12,329 bases of DNA, taken from Rhodocollybia butyracea. Taxonomy: Eukaryota > Basidiomycota > Agaricomycetes > Agaricales > Omphalotaceae. Under the pieces are notes generated by a model that made no database searches, was not told the DNA's origin, and saw nothing but the letters and a program-made list of their open reading frames with translations. Where the stretch lies: the NCBI GenBank assembly GCA_015501585.1, contig JADNRY010001319.1, positions 1-12,329 of the forward strand, written 5' to 3'. Positions 1 through 9,000 of the stretch are shown piece after piece; positions within the stretch are counted from its first letter, which is position 1; each line of letters begins with the position of its first letter. Both the position numbers and the translations under genes were made by a program.

Positions 1-1
1 C

Positions 2-701
2 AAACTATGTGACCGTTTACTTAAATTTCCTGTCATGTCCCCAGAACTCATTCTTGCCACTGTTAAGTGGGACACTGCTGATCGCAGTGACCTTGAGAGT
101 TTGGTGCCTGTGCTTGATCTATGGCGGCGCTCGGTTCAACATCCCCTTCCCACTACTCCTCCATCTCAGCGAAGACTATCAAAGAAGGCAAAGGTCACCG
201 CCACTACTCTCAACTCACCCAATATCTCTATTTCCAGAAAGGAAAGAGTCTCTGGTGGCTCCGTCGTGTCATATTCACGCATTGGCAGCACTACACCTAC
301 CTTCACAATCACAATTCCACCGAATTCATCCCGGGAGTTTTTGAACGCAACCCCGACCCCAATGTCACGTCGTAAAGTACTTTCGGCTCCAAAGCCTCGA
401 CGCAGTACTGTCACAGCTCCAACAAAATCTTCACTCGCAAAAGCCTCTACTCTGGCACAGAGGACCAGTACCATTGACCACCGGGAACCACCCTAATCAG
501 CAGGGCAGCACATCTACAAGCTCCCTGCCACCTTTTCAACTTTCCGTGGCTACCTCCAATACAATTTCTCCTTATTACCTTACTGACATTTATAACAATT
601 CCCTTGCTTCCTCTGTTACTCATACTCAATCACCTTCACAATATTACCGTTCACACGTATATCAAGGTACAAGTACAGCATATAATAAACATTATCGTTA
701 A
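2..701 (+). CDS. Ser/Thr/Pro-rich hypothetical protein, 5' end outside window
   Basis: One frame is open from the left edge (base 2) through the ATG at 35 to a stop at 494-496, about 165 codons. A second frame (474-701) continues with the same Ser/Thr/Asn/Gln-rich composition, so a one-base indel near 472-478 probably split one gene. The first part begins with a more ordinary stretch (KLCDRLLKFPVMSPELILAT), then turns into a basic, Ser/Thr/Pro-rich tail with SRRK and KPRR clusters and no visible domain. I do not recognise the family. The gene ends about 25 bp from the end of the DUF6589 gene on the other strand, a tail-to-tail arrangement. Other frames here are also fairly open, and low-complexity composition weakens the coding case. 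Confidence 0.4.
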
Positions 702-1310
702 ATGATGATTTCACCACTGGAAACCTCATCTCCACCACCTAGTCATCATCTCCTTCAAGGTCGATGAGGTTCCATAATTCAAGGACATTCTCCTCCACAT
801 TATCAAAAATTGTGCCATTGTCAAGGCAAGTCCCACGATCTCGTTCGTCGATGTTCTCATCCTCTTCTTCATCTCCGCCATTTGATATTGGTGTCTTTTT
901 TTAGCCGCCGGTGGCTTCGCAGGATTTCCCAGTGGATAAGAGCTGGTACGTGCATCATAAGTTGTTACACGGATGTAATGTGAGAAGTTCCCATCCGCCC
1001 AGATCTCCAGGCCACGTACTTGAGCATCAATGACTGCCGACTGTAGTTTGGGGTTTTTGGCATTGGCACGAGGCTTCGCAGGTACAAAACGCTCCTTGGT
1101 AACGCAATGCAAACCAATTCTCTGCATTTCTTCCACTAATGCACGTGTATCTTCTAGGAACTTGGCTTCTTTATGCTTGCGTGAACGGTCTGGATTGCCA
1201 AAGTAAGCTGCCACCATGTGAGAAACATCACGGCATGCCTCAACGCAGGCAGAGCCCTTTTTTATGATGTATTCCATAGTGACTCCATTTCCGTGGGCAA
1301 TGAAGATACG

Positions 1311-1362
1311 CTAGATGCAGTAAGTAGGATTCTAATGTGGAAGTATATTATTTAATACTCAC
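1311..1362 (-). other. Spliceosomal intron, 52 bp, in DUF6589 gene
   Basis: On the minus strand the sequence opens with GTGAGTATT directly after the FWVK codons and ends with CATCTAG; CTTACTGC near the end could serve as branch site. Removing it joins FWVK to RIFIAHGNGV with the frame kept, which matches the continuity expected for the family. Confidence 0.75.
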
Positions 1363-2869
1363 TTTGACCCAAAAATTATTACGTTCCAAATACAGATCGC
1401 TGGGAATTGACCGTCCGGGTTCACCATTACTGACGAACCATGCTCGCTCTAACACCTTTTGCAACTCAGCTGGGGTCTCATACTTGAACCGTACAAGGAC
1501 TTCGACACATTCCCGGGCATAGTTGTGCTGACCTGCCCCTCGAAACGAGAGCGCCCAGAACTTGAGTACACGCAGCACACGCCCAGGGTCAGCATGCCGT
1601 ACCGCAGACTCAAACTCCATGAAGAATAAAGCATCGCGAATGAAATAACTGGATCGCGCATTCCAGTCATCCTTTGCTTGCTTCTGGAGCTCTGCCGTGG
1701 CGTAGTTCCCCATTCTTTCAAGATATCTGAGGCCATCCTGGTCAACTCATCAAGGTCTGGTCTCCACTTGCATAACTCTTCCCAGGTCTCCCAATTTTTT
1801 TGAACCATGATAAGATGCAGAAGTCTTGCGATGAGCGAGTGTCGAATAAGAGATTTTGCCGCGGCATAATTGGGTTTATTAGTATCCCATACTCTTTTCA
1901 AAGAGTTCTTATGGGCACCAAGAGAAGCTGGATCGCTAGCAGGTTCATGACCGTGATGGATGCGCATGATCATATGTGTTGCCTGAAGTGCATAATGCCA
2001 AAGAGCACTAAGCTCTTCAATAAAGTCGAGTCGTTCCATGTGGTCTTCTTCATTGGTTCTATCACGACGTGCTAGCCGAATAAGGTTTGAGGTCAGCCAA
2101 TCCCCAACTCGTATGGTGAGACGCTTTGTCCATGATTCTGTTGATTGACGGGAACGTGCTTGCATAGCTTCATTGAGCATAACCTGGCCCTTCTTTGAAC
2201 CTTCGTTCACATCAAAAACACCAAACGGACGAGTATCGGTCTTTTTTGCTGGCAGGGGCCGATCCATGGGCATCATTGCCTCAATTGTATCCTTCATTTT
2301 CCGACGATCCTTCCACTTTTCATTATCAGGCGAATGTCGGAATAGGAGGTCCGTGATGAGCCAAGGAAATGATTTCTGGAAGATAAACTCAAAGTCATCT
2401 TTCGTAGGAATGATATCTTCATGGAAATTTGCATTTTTCCGCTGGCCTCGCATCTCCAATTTTTCTCCAAGATCCAACGCCTTCAGTGGGTCAATTCCTT
2501 CAGCATCAATTCCAACCACAGCGCTGTTAGTTGCATGGAGCATCTCATTCTTGTTCGTGAGTCGTTGATCCCATTTCCGAAGATATATGTTGATATTATC
2601 ATAGATAATATACCAGAGGTGGGGACTAGCAATGAGTTCAATAGCAAACTCAGTTGCTGACAATGTTAACTGCTCTTTCAGTCGTTCGACAGTATATGTT
2701 GAGACACTGAGACCGACTTCATGGAGCATAGTCATGACGCGAGTGCTGGTACCATTGATCATGAAGAATAGGCCGAGCAAGAGGGGGAGTAAGTTGTTGG
2801 CTCGGTTTCGCAGAAACGATAGCATTGCAATGACTATGGTGATAGCCTGAACAATTGTGAGTTGCATAT

Positions 2870-2892
2870 CTGTCAAACATGTAAATACTTAC
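2870..2892 (-). other. Donor/acceptor pair only 23 bp apart (possible collapsed intron)
   Basis: GTAAGT (2892-2887, minus strand) and TTTGACAG (ending at 2870) sit between the N-terminal block and the core of the DUF6589 gene. The two coding blocks are in the same frame but separated by three in-frame stops. A 23-bp intron is too short for normal splicing, and removing it does not give a clean join, so this may be an internally deleted intron or chance. Confidence 0.3.
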
Positions 2893-3638
2893 AGCTTCAC
2901 TAGTGTTCATCATAGGCCCTCAGTTTTCCCCTCTTCAGGAGCCATAAAAGTTTCACCAAGGTCAAGTGTCTCTTCTGGCAATGGTATGTCCTCCATCTCT
3001 ACATCCGAGTCTGAGTCTGTATCCTCTGTATGCTTTCGCCGCCTGTAACGATTGGGCGATGCAGTAAATGTGCGTAGGATACCAGTGGTGAATGGAGCTA
3101 GGCCACAGTATTTTTCGTACAATATCCGGGGTGCCAGGAGCGAATGGATAGAAGAGGCGGTAAGTCCCTTCACACGGACTTTTAGGGAGGGGTCACTAAT
3201 GATGCTATCACTCTCGTCAAGTACAATTTCAGATGCACATCCTTGAACGATGGTGTGTAGATAAGGACGGGCTTTGGAATTCTCATGCCAGAGACTCCAA
3301 AGCTTAGCTGGTGCGAATCGGTGAGTTTCGTCCACACCATGGGGATGATATTCCAGATATTTTCCTGCCTTCTGTCGGACCGAGGAAGCGCTACTTGTAA
3401 AGAGGAAATTAATAAAATTTGCGATACTGAGATTGAGGAAAAACCATGAGGGAAAATAAGAGATGAAGCTTCTTCCAATATGGTATTTTTTGAGGGGAGG
3501 GCCCTAGTTCAGACGCAAATTTTGCCTGCCATACGTCCTCCCATAAAGAATTGCTGAACATAATTTTTTCCGAGTCGGCCATGAATATTTGAGTCGAGAA
3601 TTGCAATGCGCCCCTTTCTGCGGCCAGCCGTGATGGAA

Positions 3639-3655
3639 TGTCACATTATGTGACA
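3639..3655. repeat. 17-bp perfect palindrome upstream of the DUF6589 start
   Basis: TGTCACAT-T-ATGTGACA is a perfect inverted repeat with a one-base centre, 33 bp upstream of the first ATG of the minus-strand gene. An 11-bp copy of its left part with flank (AATGTCACATT) recurs at about 4508-4518. It could be a binding site or part of a repeat boundary; nothing else supports a function. Confidence 0.6.
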
Positions 3656-4018
3656 ATGTCTATGATTTTAAGTGCGCCCACTCCTACAGGGCGTTATTTC
3701 TTCCACAAGACTTGGATAAATAATCCAAGTCGACAGAAAGCTATATTAGACTATCATTAGTACCCATGCTAGCTGGCCTTTTAATCAAAGCACTTTAAGT
3801 AGTTAAACTACATCGTTTCTTCTGAGTGCTGATTTTCTAGAGTGACGCAGCTTACTTGCTCAATATCATACGACGAACTAGCTTAAATATTATTTCAAGT
3901 GGCCAGTCATTTAGAGTAGCATCTAAAGTTGAATTGTATCTCTTACAGTAAGGCGTTTGGTACAATAATGGAATAGATATTGAAGTGACATTGACTCCCT
4001 GATTTCACGACACCTTGC
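3656..4018. other. Intergenic stretch without a recognisable gene
   Basis: No coherent reading frame is visible in this AT-rich stretch. It contains one clear hairpin: GACTTGGAT at 3709-3717 pairs with ATCCAAGTC at 3723-3731 around a 5-base loop. Confidence 0.6.
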
Positions 4019-4084
4019 CGCAAGCCCCTTCTTGCGAAGGATTACCCGTTCCGGGCCGGAGCCGCAGGGGCTTGGCTCCGGAAC
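4019..4084. other. GC-rich foldback segment, possible structured RNA or repeat end
   Basis: In otherwise AT-rich DNA, 66 bp can form several alternative stems: CGCAAG (4019-4024) with CTTGCG (4031-4036); AAGCCCCT (4022-4029) with AGGGGCTT (4066-4073); CCGGAGCC (4056-4063) with GGCTCCGG (4074-4081), extendable by GTTCCG (4048-4053) with CGGAAC (4079-4084). The stems compete with one another. It does not show the A and B boxes or cloverleaf of a tRNA. It lies about 45 bp upstream of the Gypsy remnant. Confidence 0.45.
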
Positions 4085-4129
4085 CTAGCGCAGCATAACT
4101 ATAGAGTCCTTGTGTTAGAGACTTTATTA

Positions 4130-4331
4130 AATTCCATTATCAAGGAGAGCACAGGGTATGCTCCCTTTGAGGTAGATAGGGTACATGTGCCCAATGATGG
4201 AGTTTACAATAAATTCCAGTATAAACGAGAGCACCAGGTTTGCTCCTTTTGAAGTAAATGGAGAGTACATGCTTTCCATGGTTCGTGAATACCCAAGTGA
4301 TGCACAAGTGTTGCTGGGTGTATGCAAATGA
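4130..4331 (+). mobile_element. Ty3/Gypsy integrase remnant, motif present twice
   Basis: The plus strand reads NSIIKESTGYAPFEVDRVH at 4130-4186. A diverged copy (4212-4331) reads NSSINESTRFAPFEVNGEYM and then continues as LSMVREYPSDAQ to a TGA at 4329-4331. The NS.I..STG.APFE pattern followed by a MPxMIRE-like stretch is what I know from the C-terminal end of integrase in basidiomycete Ty3/Gypsy polyproteins. The two copies start 82 bp apart, so they are in different frames and not part of one protein. No reverse transcriptase, protease or gag is visible, so this is a short relic. The downstream polypurine tract and LTR-like start at 4557 have the spacing expected for its 3' end. Confidence 0.6.
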
Positions 4332-4522
4332 AACCCCAGCTATCGATGTATCAAACTTGATAATGGGTAAATCATATGAACCCCAGAATAACGTCTTTCA
4401 CAGGAAGATTGTCTCCGGCCCCAAGAGGACCGAGATTGTTACCTACTCCGTCTACAATTAGTAGACTGACAACTAGACCCAGTAATATGACTTACTGGTA
4501 TCTATTAATGTCACATTGTTTC

Positions 4523-4544
4523 GATTAGTGCCCTGGCACTAATC
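4523..4544. repeat. 22-bp palindrome just before the putative LTR
   Basis: GATTAGTGCC (4523-4532) and GGCACTAATC (4535-4544) form a perfect 10-bp stem with a two-base centre. It lies directly 5' of the purine tract at 4548-4556. Its role is unknown. Confidence 0.6.
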
Positions 4545-4547
4545 TAG

Positions 4548-4800
4548 TGGGGAGGGTGTAACGCCTCCACTTCTGCCTACCCCCCTCACCATTCTGATAA
4601 CAGCCGGCCACGCCCTACGCGCGGCGGCCAATTCCTTTGGTGTTGTACGCCAATTACCTTATCTTATCAATTGATAAGATATTATTTCTATTCCTATTCA
4701 GTTTGTCTACTTAAGTACCGTACAATTAGCTAATTACGCTATTCTTTCGCACCTTGAGTACACAATCGCATAGCTTTTGTAGTGTTCACGCGTGCAACCT
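4548..4800 (+). repeat. Polypurine tract and start of a putative Gypsy 3' LTR (end uncertain)
   Basis: The tract GTGGGGAGGG is followed immediately by TGTAACGCCTCC. A polypurine tract touching a TG terminus is the usual start of a 3' LTR, and it lies about 225 bp downstream of the integrase relic on the same strand. I could not find the matching CA end or the 5-bp target duplication. An end near 4796 (...GCGTGCA) is only a guess, and a GTTACA at 5680-5685 is a more distant alternative. The 5' LTR is not in the window. Confidence 0.4.
4660..4681. repeat. 22-bp perfect palindrome in the putative LTR
   Basis: The sequence is perfectly self-complementary, with half TATCTTATCAA and centre AATT. 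It contains GATAAG/CTTATC on both arms, a GATA-factor-type core, so it could be a paired GATA site; this is inference from the motif only. Confidence 0.6.
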
Positions 4801-5282
4801 AAGGACTCTGGCCACCGGCCCTTACATTCAACCTCCAGCACCTTTATCCCTTGCGCTCGCTTGTCCCGAGAGTCTCAACTGGTATCATACACCAGATATG
4901 TTGCCTCAGATCTGATCATTGGTGGAGGCACTGGTCAGATTGTTCTTTGGAACCGGAGGCCGGCTACCATTTACAAAACCTTGTCTTTCGCAACCGAGGT
5001 ATGTTGGTTGACTCCAATACCGAATTTATGTTGACTGGTTTGGAACTAGGTGATCTCGTTACCCATAACCTCACAGTGAGCACTTGAAATAGTTTTGCTC
5101 CTGAGCCTTGTTATCATTGACACGCTAATAGTCAGCTTATAATTGCGAACAGGATATGGGCTATATCGTATCAGCCCATAACTTTCCAGGCGGAAGTGAA
5201 CTTATCGTCTGGAAGGTCAGGTCTTGTATTCATCAGTGTACAACATAAAGACCGTGACGCTTACTGCCAAGTACTTGAATAG
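4792..5282 (+). pseudogene. Short spliced reading frame, possible beta-propeller (WD-like) fragment
   Basis: Exon 4792-4998 encodes ASDLIIGGGTGQIVLWN, which resembles one WD blade (G..G.I.LW). A strong donor GTATGT at 4999 and acceptor CTAG ending at 5049 give a 51-bp intron. A second donor GTGAGC at 5076 and acceptor AACAG ending at 5152 keep the frame open to TAG at 5280-5282, in total 120 codons. In another frame the unspliced 4999-5075 reads EFMLTGLELGDLVTHNLT and, after the second intron, MGYIVSAHNFPGGSELIVWK, which also looks propeller-like. The two readings compete, so a frameshift near 4950 is likely. There is no ATG at the start of the frame. The family is a guess, and this is probably a gene fragment. 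Confidence 0.3.
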
Positions 5283-5681
5283 ACATGTATCGCACGATTC
5301 ACCACGCTGTGTATCATCGCACACATATTCCCTGTCTCGCGTTTCACCTTGGAGGACTCTTCAGCTCCCGATATACTGAAGGTTTGCGATACATACACAT
5401 ACAACAATAGAAGGAAAGCAGTAGAAGATTTGGGAAAAATGGAGGCATCTGATAATACTTCAAGCATATGTTGGAACATTTTGGGCTCCAGAATCTGAAA
5501 CCTTGTCGAGCACCACCATCTTGGCGGTTCGCCCACTTGCGGAGTGGTACAGACAATCGCGATTGCTTTTGTCGAGCCCGAAGGAAAACATCCAGTTCCT
5601 TTGTGCACGCGACGCTGTACGGATCGTTGAAACGGATCGATGAAGCTGTCATGACTCGGACATAGCATAAGGATTCGACCG
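5283..5681. other. Stretch with ORF remnants only
   Basis: No gene can be called. On the plus strand about 5490-5640 one frame is open and reads ESETLSSTTILAVRPLAEWY then QSRLLLSSPKENIQFLCARD before a stop, and another contains GVVQTIAIAFVEPEGKHPVP. Both look like protein-coding relics on the same strand as the fragment upstream and may be its degraded continuation. The minus-strand frame 5261-5737 is also open but has no recognisable feature. Confidence 0.3.
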
Positions 5682-6017
5682 TTACACGATCTCTTCAATG
5701 GGTTTGCCCCGGAACATGGAAGGCGGTTGAATAGCAATTGAGTTTACTGTTGAAGAACCTAGCAAAAAAGCATTGAGCTGAGTTTGAGCGTTTGAGCTCG
5801 ATTCCCAATAAGAAATATAAGCGCTGAAATCTGGGCCGTGTTCACGTGGTGTCGATACACCTCGTTGATTTAAATTATCGTTTCCTTTCTTTCGTTGACC
5901 ATCAAGCTCCCAAACTTTCAGATGGCAAGTGCTGGTGAGTTTTTCAATATTCTTTGTTTCTCTTTCATTGCAGTTAATAAAATACGATGACCTCAGTTTA
6001 AACTGAGGTGGTTGCAA
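5682..6017 (-). CDS. Possible small ORF of unknown function
   Basis: A frame of up to 111 codons starts at a TTG, not an ATG, inside the palindrome-rich segment; it may instead be the last exon of a larger gene. The C-terminal 80 residues (HLKVWELDGQRKKG ... PPSMFRGKPIEEIV) have a balanced, soluble-protein composition without membrane segments. I do not recognise the family. A chance ORF is quite possible. Confidence 0.2.
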   Translation of the reverse strand: MQPPQFKLRSSYFINCNERETKNIEKLTSTCHLKVWELDGQRKKGNDNLNQRGVSTPREHGPDFSAYISYWESSSNAQTQLNAFLLGSSTVNSIAIQPPSMFRGKPIEEIV

Positions 6018-6360
6018 TCATATTTCAGTTTAACTAGTTTAAACTGTAATTGTGTAGTTAAGAATCATTACCATTACTTCTACCTAGTTCAAACTGATTA
6101 AACTGTCAGTAACTGGTTTGAGCTGCTACAGTTGACTGTCGATCATGAATATATACCAAACTGATAACCAGTTTGAATACACTTTCAAACTCGTTCAAGC
6201 TAGTTAAACTCGTTAAACTTGTTCAAACTTGTTTAAATCAGTCAAGTTGAAGGAATTGTTCCTACCAAGTTTTAACTAGTTTGTAACCAGCTAAACTACA
6301 AAACGAGCGCAGGTTTTGTTGAAAACTGGTTTAAACCAGGTGAACTAAACCTGGCGCTCA
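5985..6360. repeat. Segment saturated with GTTTAAAC / GTTCAAAC palindromes
   Basis: The segment contains a 20-bp perfect palindrome at 5990-6009 (centre AGTTTAAACT). It also has many variants of AGTTTAAACT, CAGTTTGAA and TTGTTCAAAC, a short tandem run of about 10 bp units ((A)ACTTGTTCAA-like) near 6183-6235, and the palindrome CTGGTTTAAACCAG at 6326-6339. That last palindrome sits in the loop of a longer stem: GAGCGC-AGGTTT (6305-6316) pairs with AAACCTGGCGCTC (6347-6359) with one bulge. No ORF spans it. It is probably a foldback or MITE-type repeat; I found no clear outer terminal repeats. Confidence 0.55.
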
Positions 6361-7213
6361 ACTAAGCCCGGCGAAAAGACAAAATGTTATGAAATTGAAC
6401 CGTAAAATCAAACATGATAAGTAATCAAGTGGATACGAATCAAACTATTCTTCTTCTTCTTCTTCGGTGGTTCCTTGATGGCTTCCTGCGTGGTTCCTCC
6501 TGCATCCTGAGTTTCCCTGGGGGGGTCCACGTTTCTTGGTGGCGGAGGTGGCTACCAGAGTAGTGTCCAAGGTGGGAGCTGGGCCAGCAACCGGAGTATC
6601 CGGGCCAGCTATCGAAGCATCGAGGCTCATAGCGGAAGAACTAGCGTCCTTGGTAACACCTGTCGTGTTCCTTGTACTTTGACGGGTTGGCTCAAGTCCA
6701 GTTTTGGGTTTCCTGGGCTTTGGCTGTTTCATGGCGGGGGTGGGGCCTTTACCAGAGCGAGTTGGTCGGAAGGAGGAGGAGCAGGAGGTGAAACAGTGTC
6801 GAGATCTGAGAGTGGGAACTTCCACAATGGACACCTACATCTGCTCCGGTGTTTCTTGTATAGCTGGAGCGGAAGACATGAGAATGCAGCTATCGGAGTG
6901 GTTGATGGACCAGCCTCGGTCTCCGGAGAAGTCGGTACAACGCCCATTGTCATGCCTTCTCCTCCGTCTCCAGCGCCAGTGCCGCAATGGTCATGTCCAT
7001 AGGGGTGGTGGATCTGACAACGATGGCCATTGTCGTCCCTTCTCCTTCTGTAGCGCCAGCGCCAACAATGGATGTGGCAGTCATCAGACCATGTGCGGTA
7101 AGCTCAGGTACAGCAGTCAAACCCCGAGATAACCCGCTCGAAGTGCCAGCCGCCGGGATAGTAATCGGATCAACAAATAAGCAGAAGAGGAAACGGGGTC
7201 ATTGGGCGTACAG

Positions 7214-7612
7214 CTTCATGTACATCGAGAACGGAGGGGGCAGCTGCGGGTGGGGCATTGCCAACTAACGACGTAGAAGCAGCAGATATTGCTGCGGATG
7301 TGGTCGATGTTGGAGTAGACCGGGGAAGTGGGGTCCTAATTGCGCTTCGCCTACCGCTTCATGTACATCGAGAACAGAGGGGGCAGCTGCGGGTGGGCAT
7401 TACCAACTAACGACATAGAAGCAGCAGATATTGCTGCGGATGTGGTCGATGTCGGAGTTGTAGACTGGGGAAGTGGGGTAAGTTGCAGTTAAAGGTGCCA
7501 CTGCGCCTACCGCTTCATGTACATCGAGAACGGAGGCGACAGCTGTGGGTGTGGCATTGGAAGCAGCCATGATTGCTGCAGATGTGGTCAATGTGAGAGT
7601 CTAGCGGGGCGG
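7214..7612 (-). repeat. Three tandem units of about 143-156 bp in the C-terminal coding region
   Basis: The units begin at 7214, 7357 and 7513, each with CTTCATGTACATCGAGAAC; the third is incomplete. On the minus strand they encode PSVLDVHEAV preceded by TTSAAISAAS-like Ala/Ser/Thr stretches. The unit lengths are not all multiples of three, so the frame changes between copies. Two shorter related units (VGAGATEGEGTTMAIV and GTGAGDGGEGMTMGVV on the minus strand) lie at about 6940-7070. Confidence 0.7.
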
Positions 7613-7874
7613 GTGCTTCAATCCCTGATCCTCCTGGAGGGGTATTGGCAGTGGAGTTGTTATCAGCGCGAGCAGTCTTGTTGGTGCGTTGAGAAAGAAG
7701 AAGAACGGAAAGACTTCATCTTTATCAAGTACTCGACTAAATCAAATATTTGACTGCGCTTCATGCGCTCAGGGTGATGAAGGTGTACTGGGAAAATAAA
7801 TTTATGATGATCATATAAATTGCTGGGAGATTTCGACAATTTTTCCCAAGGAAGTTCTGTGTCATTGTCATGCT

Positions 7875-7931
7875 CTACACAACTAAGTCAGCCTTATCGA
7901 CTTCCGAACAGAACGAATAAGAAAAACTCAC
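7875..7931 (-). other. Spliceosomal intron, 57 bp
   Basis: Donor GTGAGT (minus, from 7931) and acceptor GTGTAG (ending at 7875), with CTGAC as a good branch site. Removal joins FFEETW to KHDNDTELPW in frame. A nearer acceptor (CTTAG at 7883) would run into a stop. Confidence 0.6.
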
Positions 7932-8374
7932 TCCACGTTTCCTCGAAAAAGTCGTGAGTTAGTTTACTAGCTCTGCCAACGAGACGTGGTCGATGTCAAC
8001 AGGAGGGAAGACGGGATAGCCTTCATCATCATAAGTCCAGGGTTGCTGAACCAGCTCCTCAGGCAACGCTGCCTCGGCCAACTCGTCCACAAGTCGAAAA
8101 TGTTTTCATGAAAGTGCTTCACTGCATCTTGAGGCTTGACAAAAGGAACACATGTGTCGAAGAAGACCTTGCGGCTCGTTCCACCAGACGTGCTGTAGTC
8201 AAGATGGTCAGCAAAAAGGATAATGGAAGGCAAACAAAGTGTACCATCCAGACACTAGAGCTCCTTCTTCGTCGCGAAATGAATTAACATCACTCCTTTG
8301 AAAGCTCCTATATGTCCGAATCCGCAATCACCGTGAGGAACCTAGAGAAAGCGTCTTTGAGTTCCGCTTGATCC

Positions 8375-8431
8375 CTGATTAAGAACACTAACATTAGACG
8401 CAAGCAATTAAAGCTCAGCAAGTTCACGTAC
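8375..8431 (-). other. Spliceosomal intron, 57 bp
   Basis: Donor GTACGT (minus, from 8431), branch CTAAT and acceptor AATCAG (ending at 8375). Removal joins EEAKQISVSL to DQAELKDAFSRF and replaces a hydrophobic run that does not fit the protein. Confidence 0.65.
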
Positions 8432-8799
8432 AGAGAAACTGAGATTTGTTTGGCTTCCTCATCCCATCCCTGCTTCTCCTCGACACTCAAGTCGTCCCAA
8501 TTCTTCTTCAGCATCTTCTGGTAGTTTGCTGCTTTGTTTCCATCTAGCGATTGGGCCTGCTCTTTGATTTCCGATGACTTCAAGTCCTCGAAGTACTTTC
8601 GTCCAGAGCCATGAAAAGTAAGCTTCAGTAGTGTGTCGATGATCTTCTGTGCGTCTTTCTTGGTAAATGCAGGAAGCTGGGAGACCGGCTGGAGAACATT
8701 GGCCGTTTGGACGTTTACTAGCTGCACAGCGGCTTTCTGCGCGCAACGTTTCATCACATAGTTCCGGTGATTGTGGAACACACTACCAAAGGCCATAAG

Positions 8800-8834
8800 C
8801 TACCAAATCATAAAACAAATGAAGGGAAAAGTAC
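8800..8834 (-). other. Very short intron, 35 bp
   Basis: Donor GTACTT (minus, from 8834) and acceptor TTTGGTAG (ending at 8800). Removal joins RKKDME to LMAFGSVFHN in frame, while reading through meets a stop. At 35 bp it is shorter than the usual 45-60 bp, so it may have lost bases. Confidence 0.45.
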
Positions 8835-8981
8835 CTCCATATCTTTCTTCCTATTGTCAGTGATTAAAGGATGTGTTGTGTTGGCGAACACACCAGTTTG
8901 CGGAGTGGTTGAGATCATCATCCAGATGCTGGCTGCGGTATCGTCTCTCCAGCGCTTTATTGCTTTAGCTTCCTTGCCATC

Positions 8982-8989
8982 TGAAGTGG
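8982..8989. repeat. Left 8-bp target-site duplication (TGAAGTGG)
   Basis: TGAAGTGG lies directly left of the element and is repeated at 10275-10282 on its right side. Because CTTCA-type bases recur around the right end, an alternative duplication CTGAAGTG (8981-8988 and 10269-10276) is also possible. Only the TGAAGTGG version restores the host reading frame. Confidence 0.65.
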
Positions 8990-9000
8990 TCAGTTCAGTC

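Larger units (their letters stand above)
726..3606 (-). pseudogene. DUF6589-type protein, disabled copy
   Basis: This is a near full-length member of a multicopy fungal family of unknown biochemical function; its copy number elsewhere suggests a link to mobile elements, which is inference. Reading 3606 to 726, the N-terminal part carries SSVRQKAGKYLEYHPHG and RYRRRKHTED followed by an acidic linker. The core (2876-1710) carries LSFLRNRANNLLPLLLGLFF and YDNINIYLRKWDQRLTNKNE. The C-terminal part carries GQHNYARECVEVLVR and SDLYLERNNFWVK, then an intron (1311-1362), then MEYIIKKGSACVEACRDVSH and an acidic tail. Breaks: TGA TGA at 2907-2912 and an in-frame TAA at 2889-2891 between linker and core; a frameshift at the four-C run 1708-1711, where one more base would join KEWG to NYATAELQ; and a frameshift at the seven-T run 896-902, after which the acidic frame ends at the stop 739-741 rather than 726. 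The first exon boundary (about 3420-3520) is unresolved, and the start is ATG 3604-3606 or ATG 3580-3582. Recognition of the family is firm; whether the copy is truly dead depends on the base calls. Confidence 0.8.

Noticed and set aside
130..145. GGTTCAACATCC resembling a tRNA B box
   Set aside because: No A box, acceptor stem or cloverleaf can be formed around it.
5155..5180. Hairpin TATGGGCT/AGCCCATA with a 10-base loop
   Set aside because: It lies within a probable exon and such 8-bp stems are expected by chance over this length.
4557..5685. A 1.1-kb LTR from TGTAAC (4557) to GTTACA (5685)
   Set aside because: It would contain a spliced gene-like segment, and without a second LTR or target duplication the match of six bases is not enough.
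8981..8988. Alternative target duplication CTGAAGTG (with 10269-10276)
   Set aside because: It gives asymmetric element ends lacking the shared TTCAG and does not restore the host reading frame, unlike TGAAGTGG.
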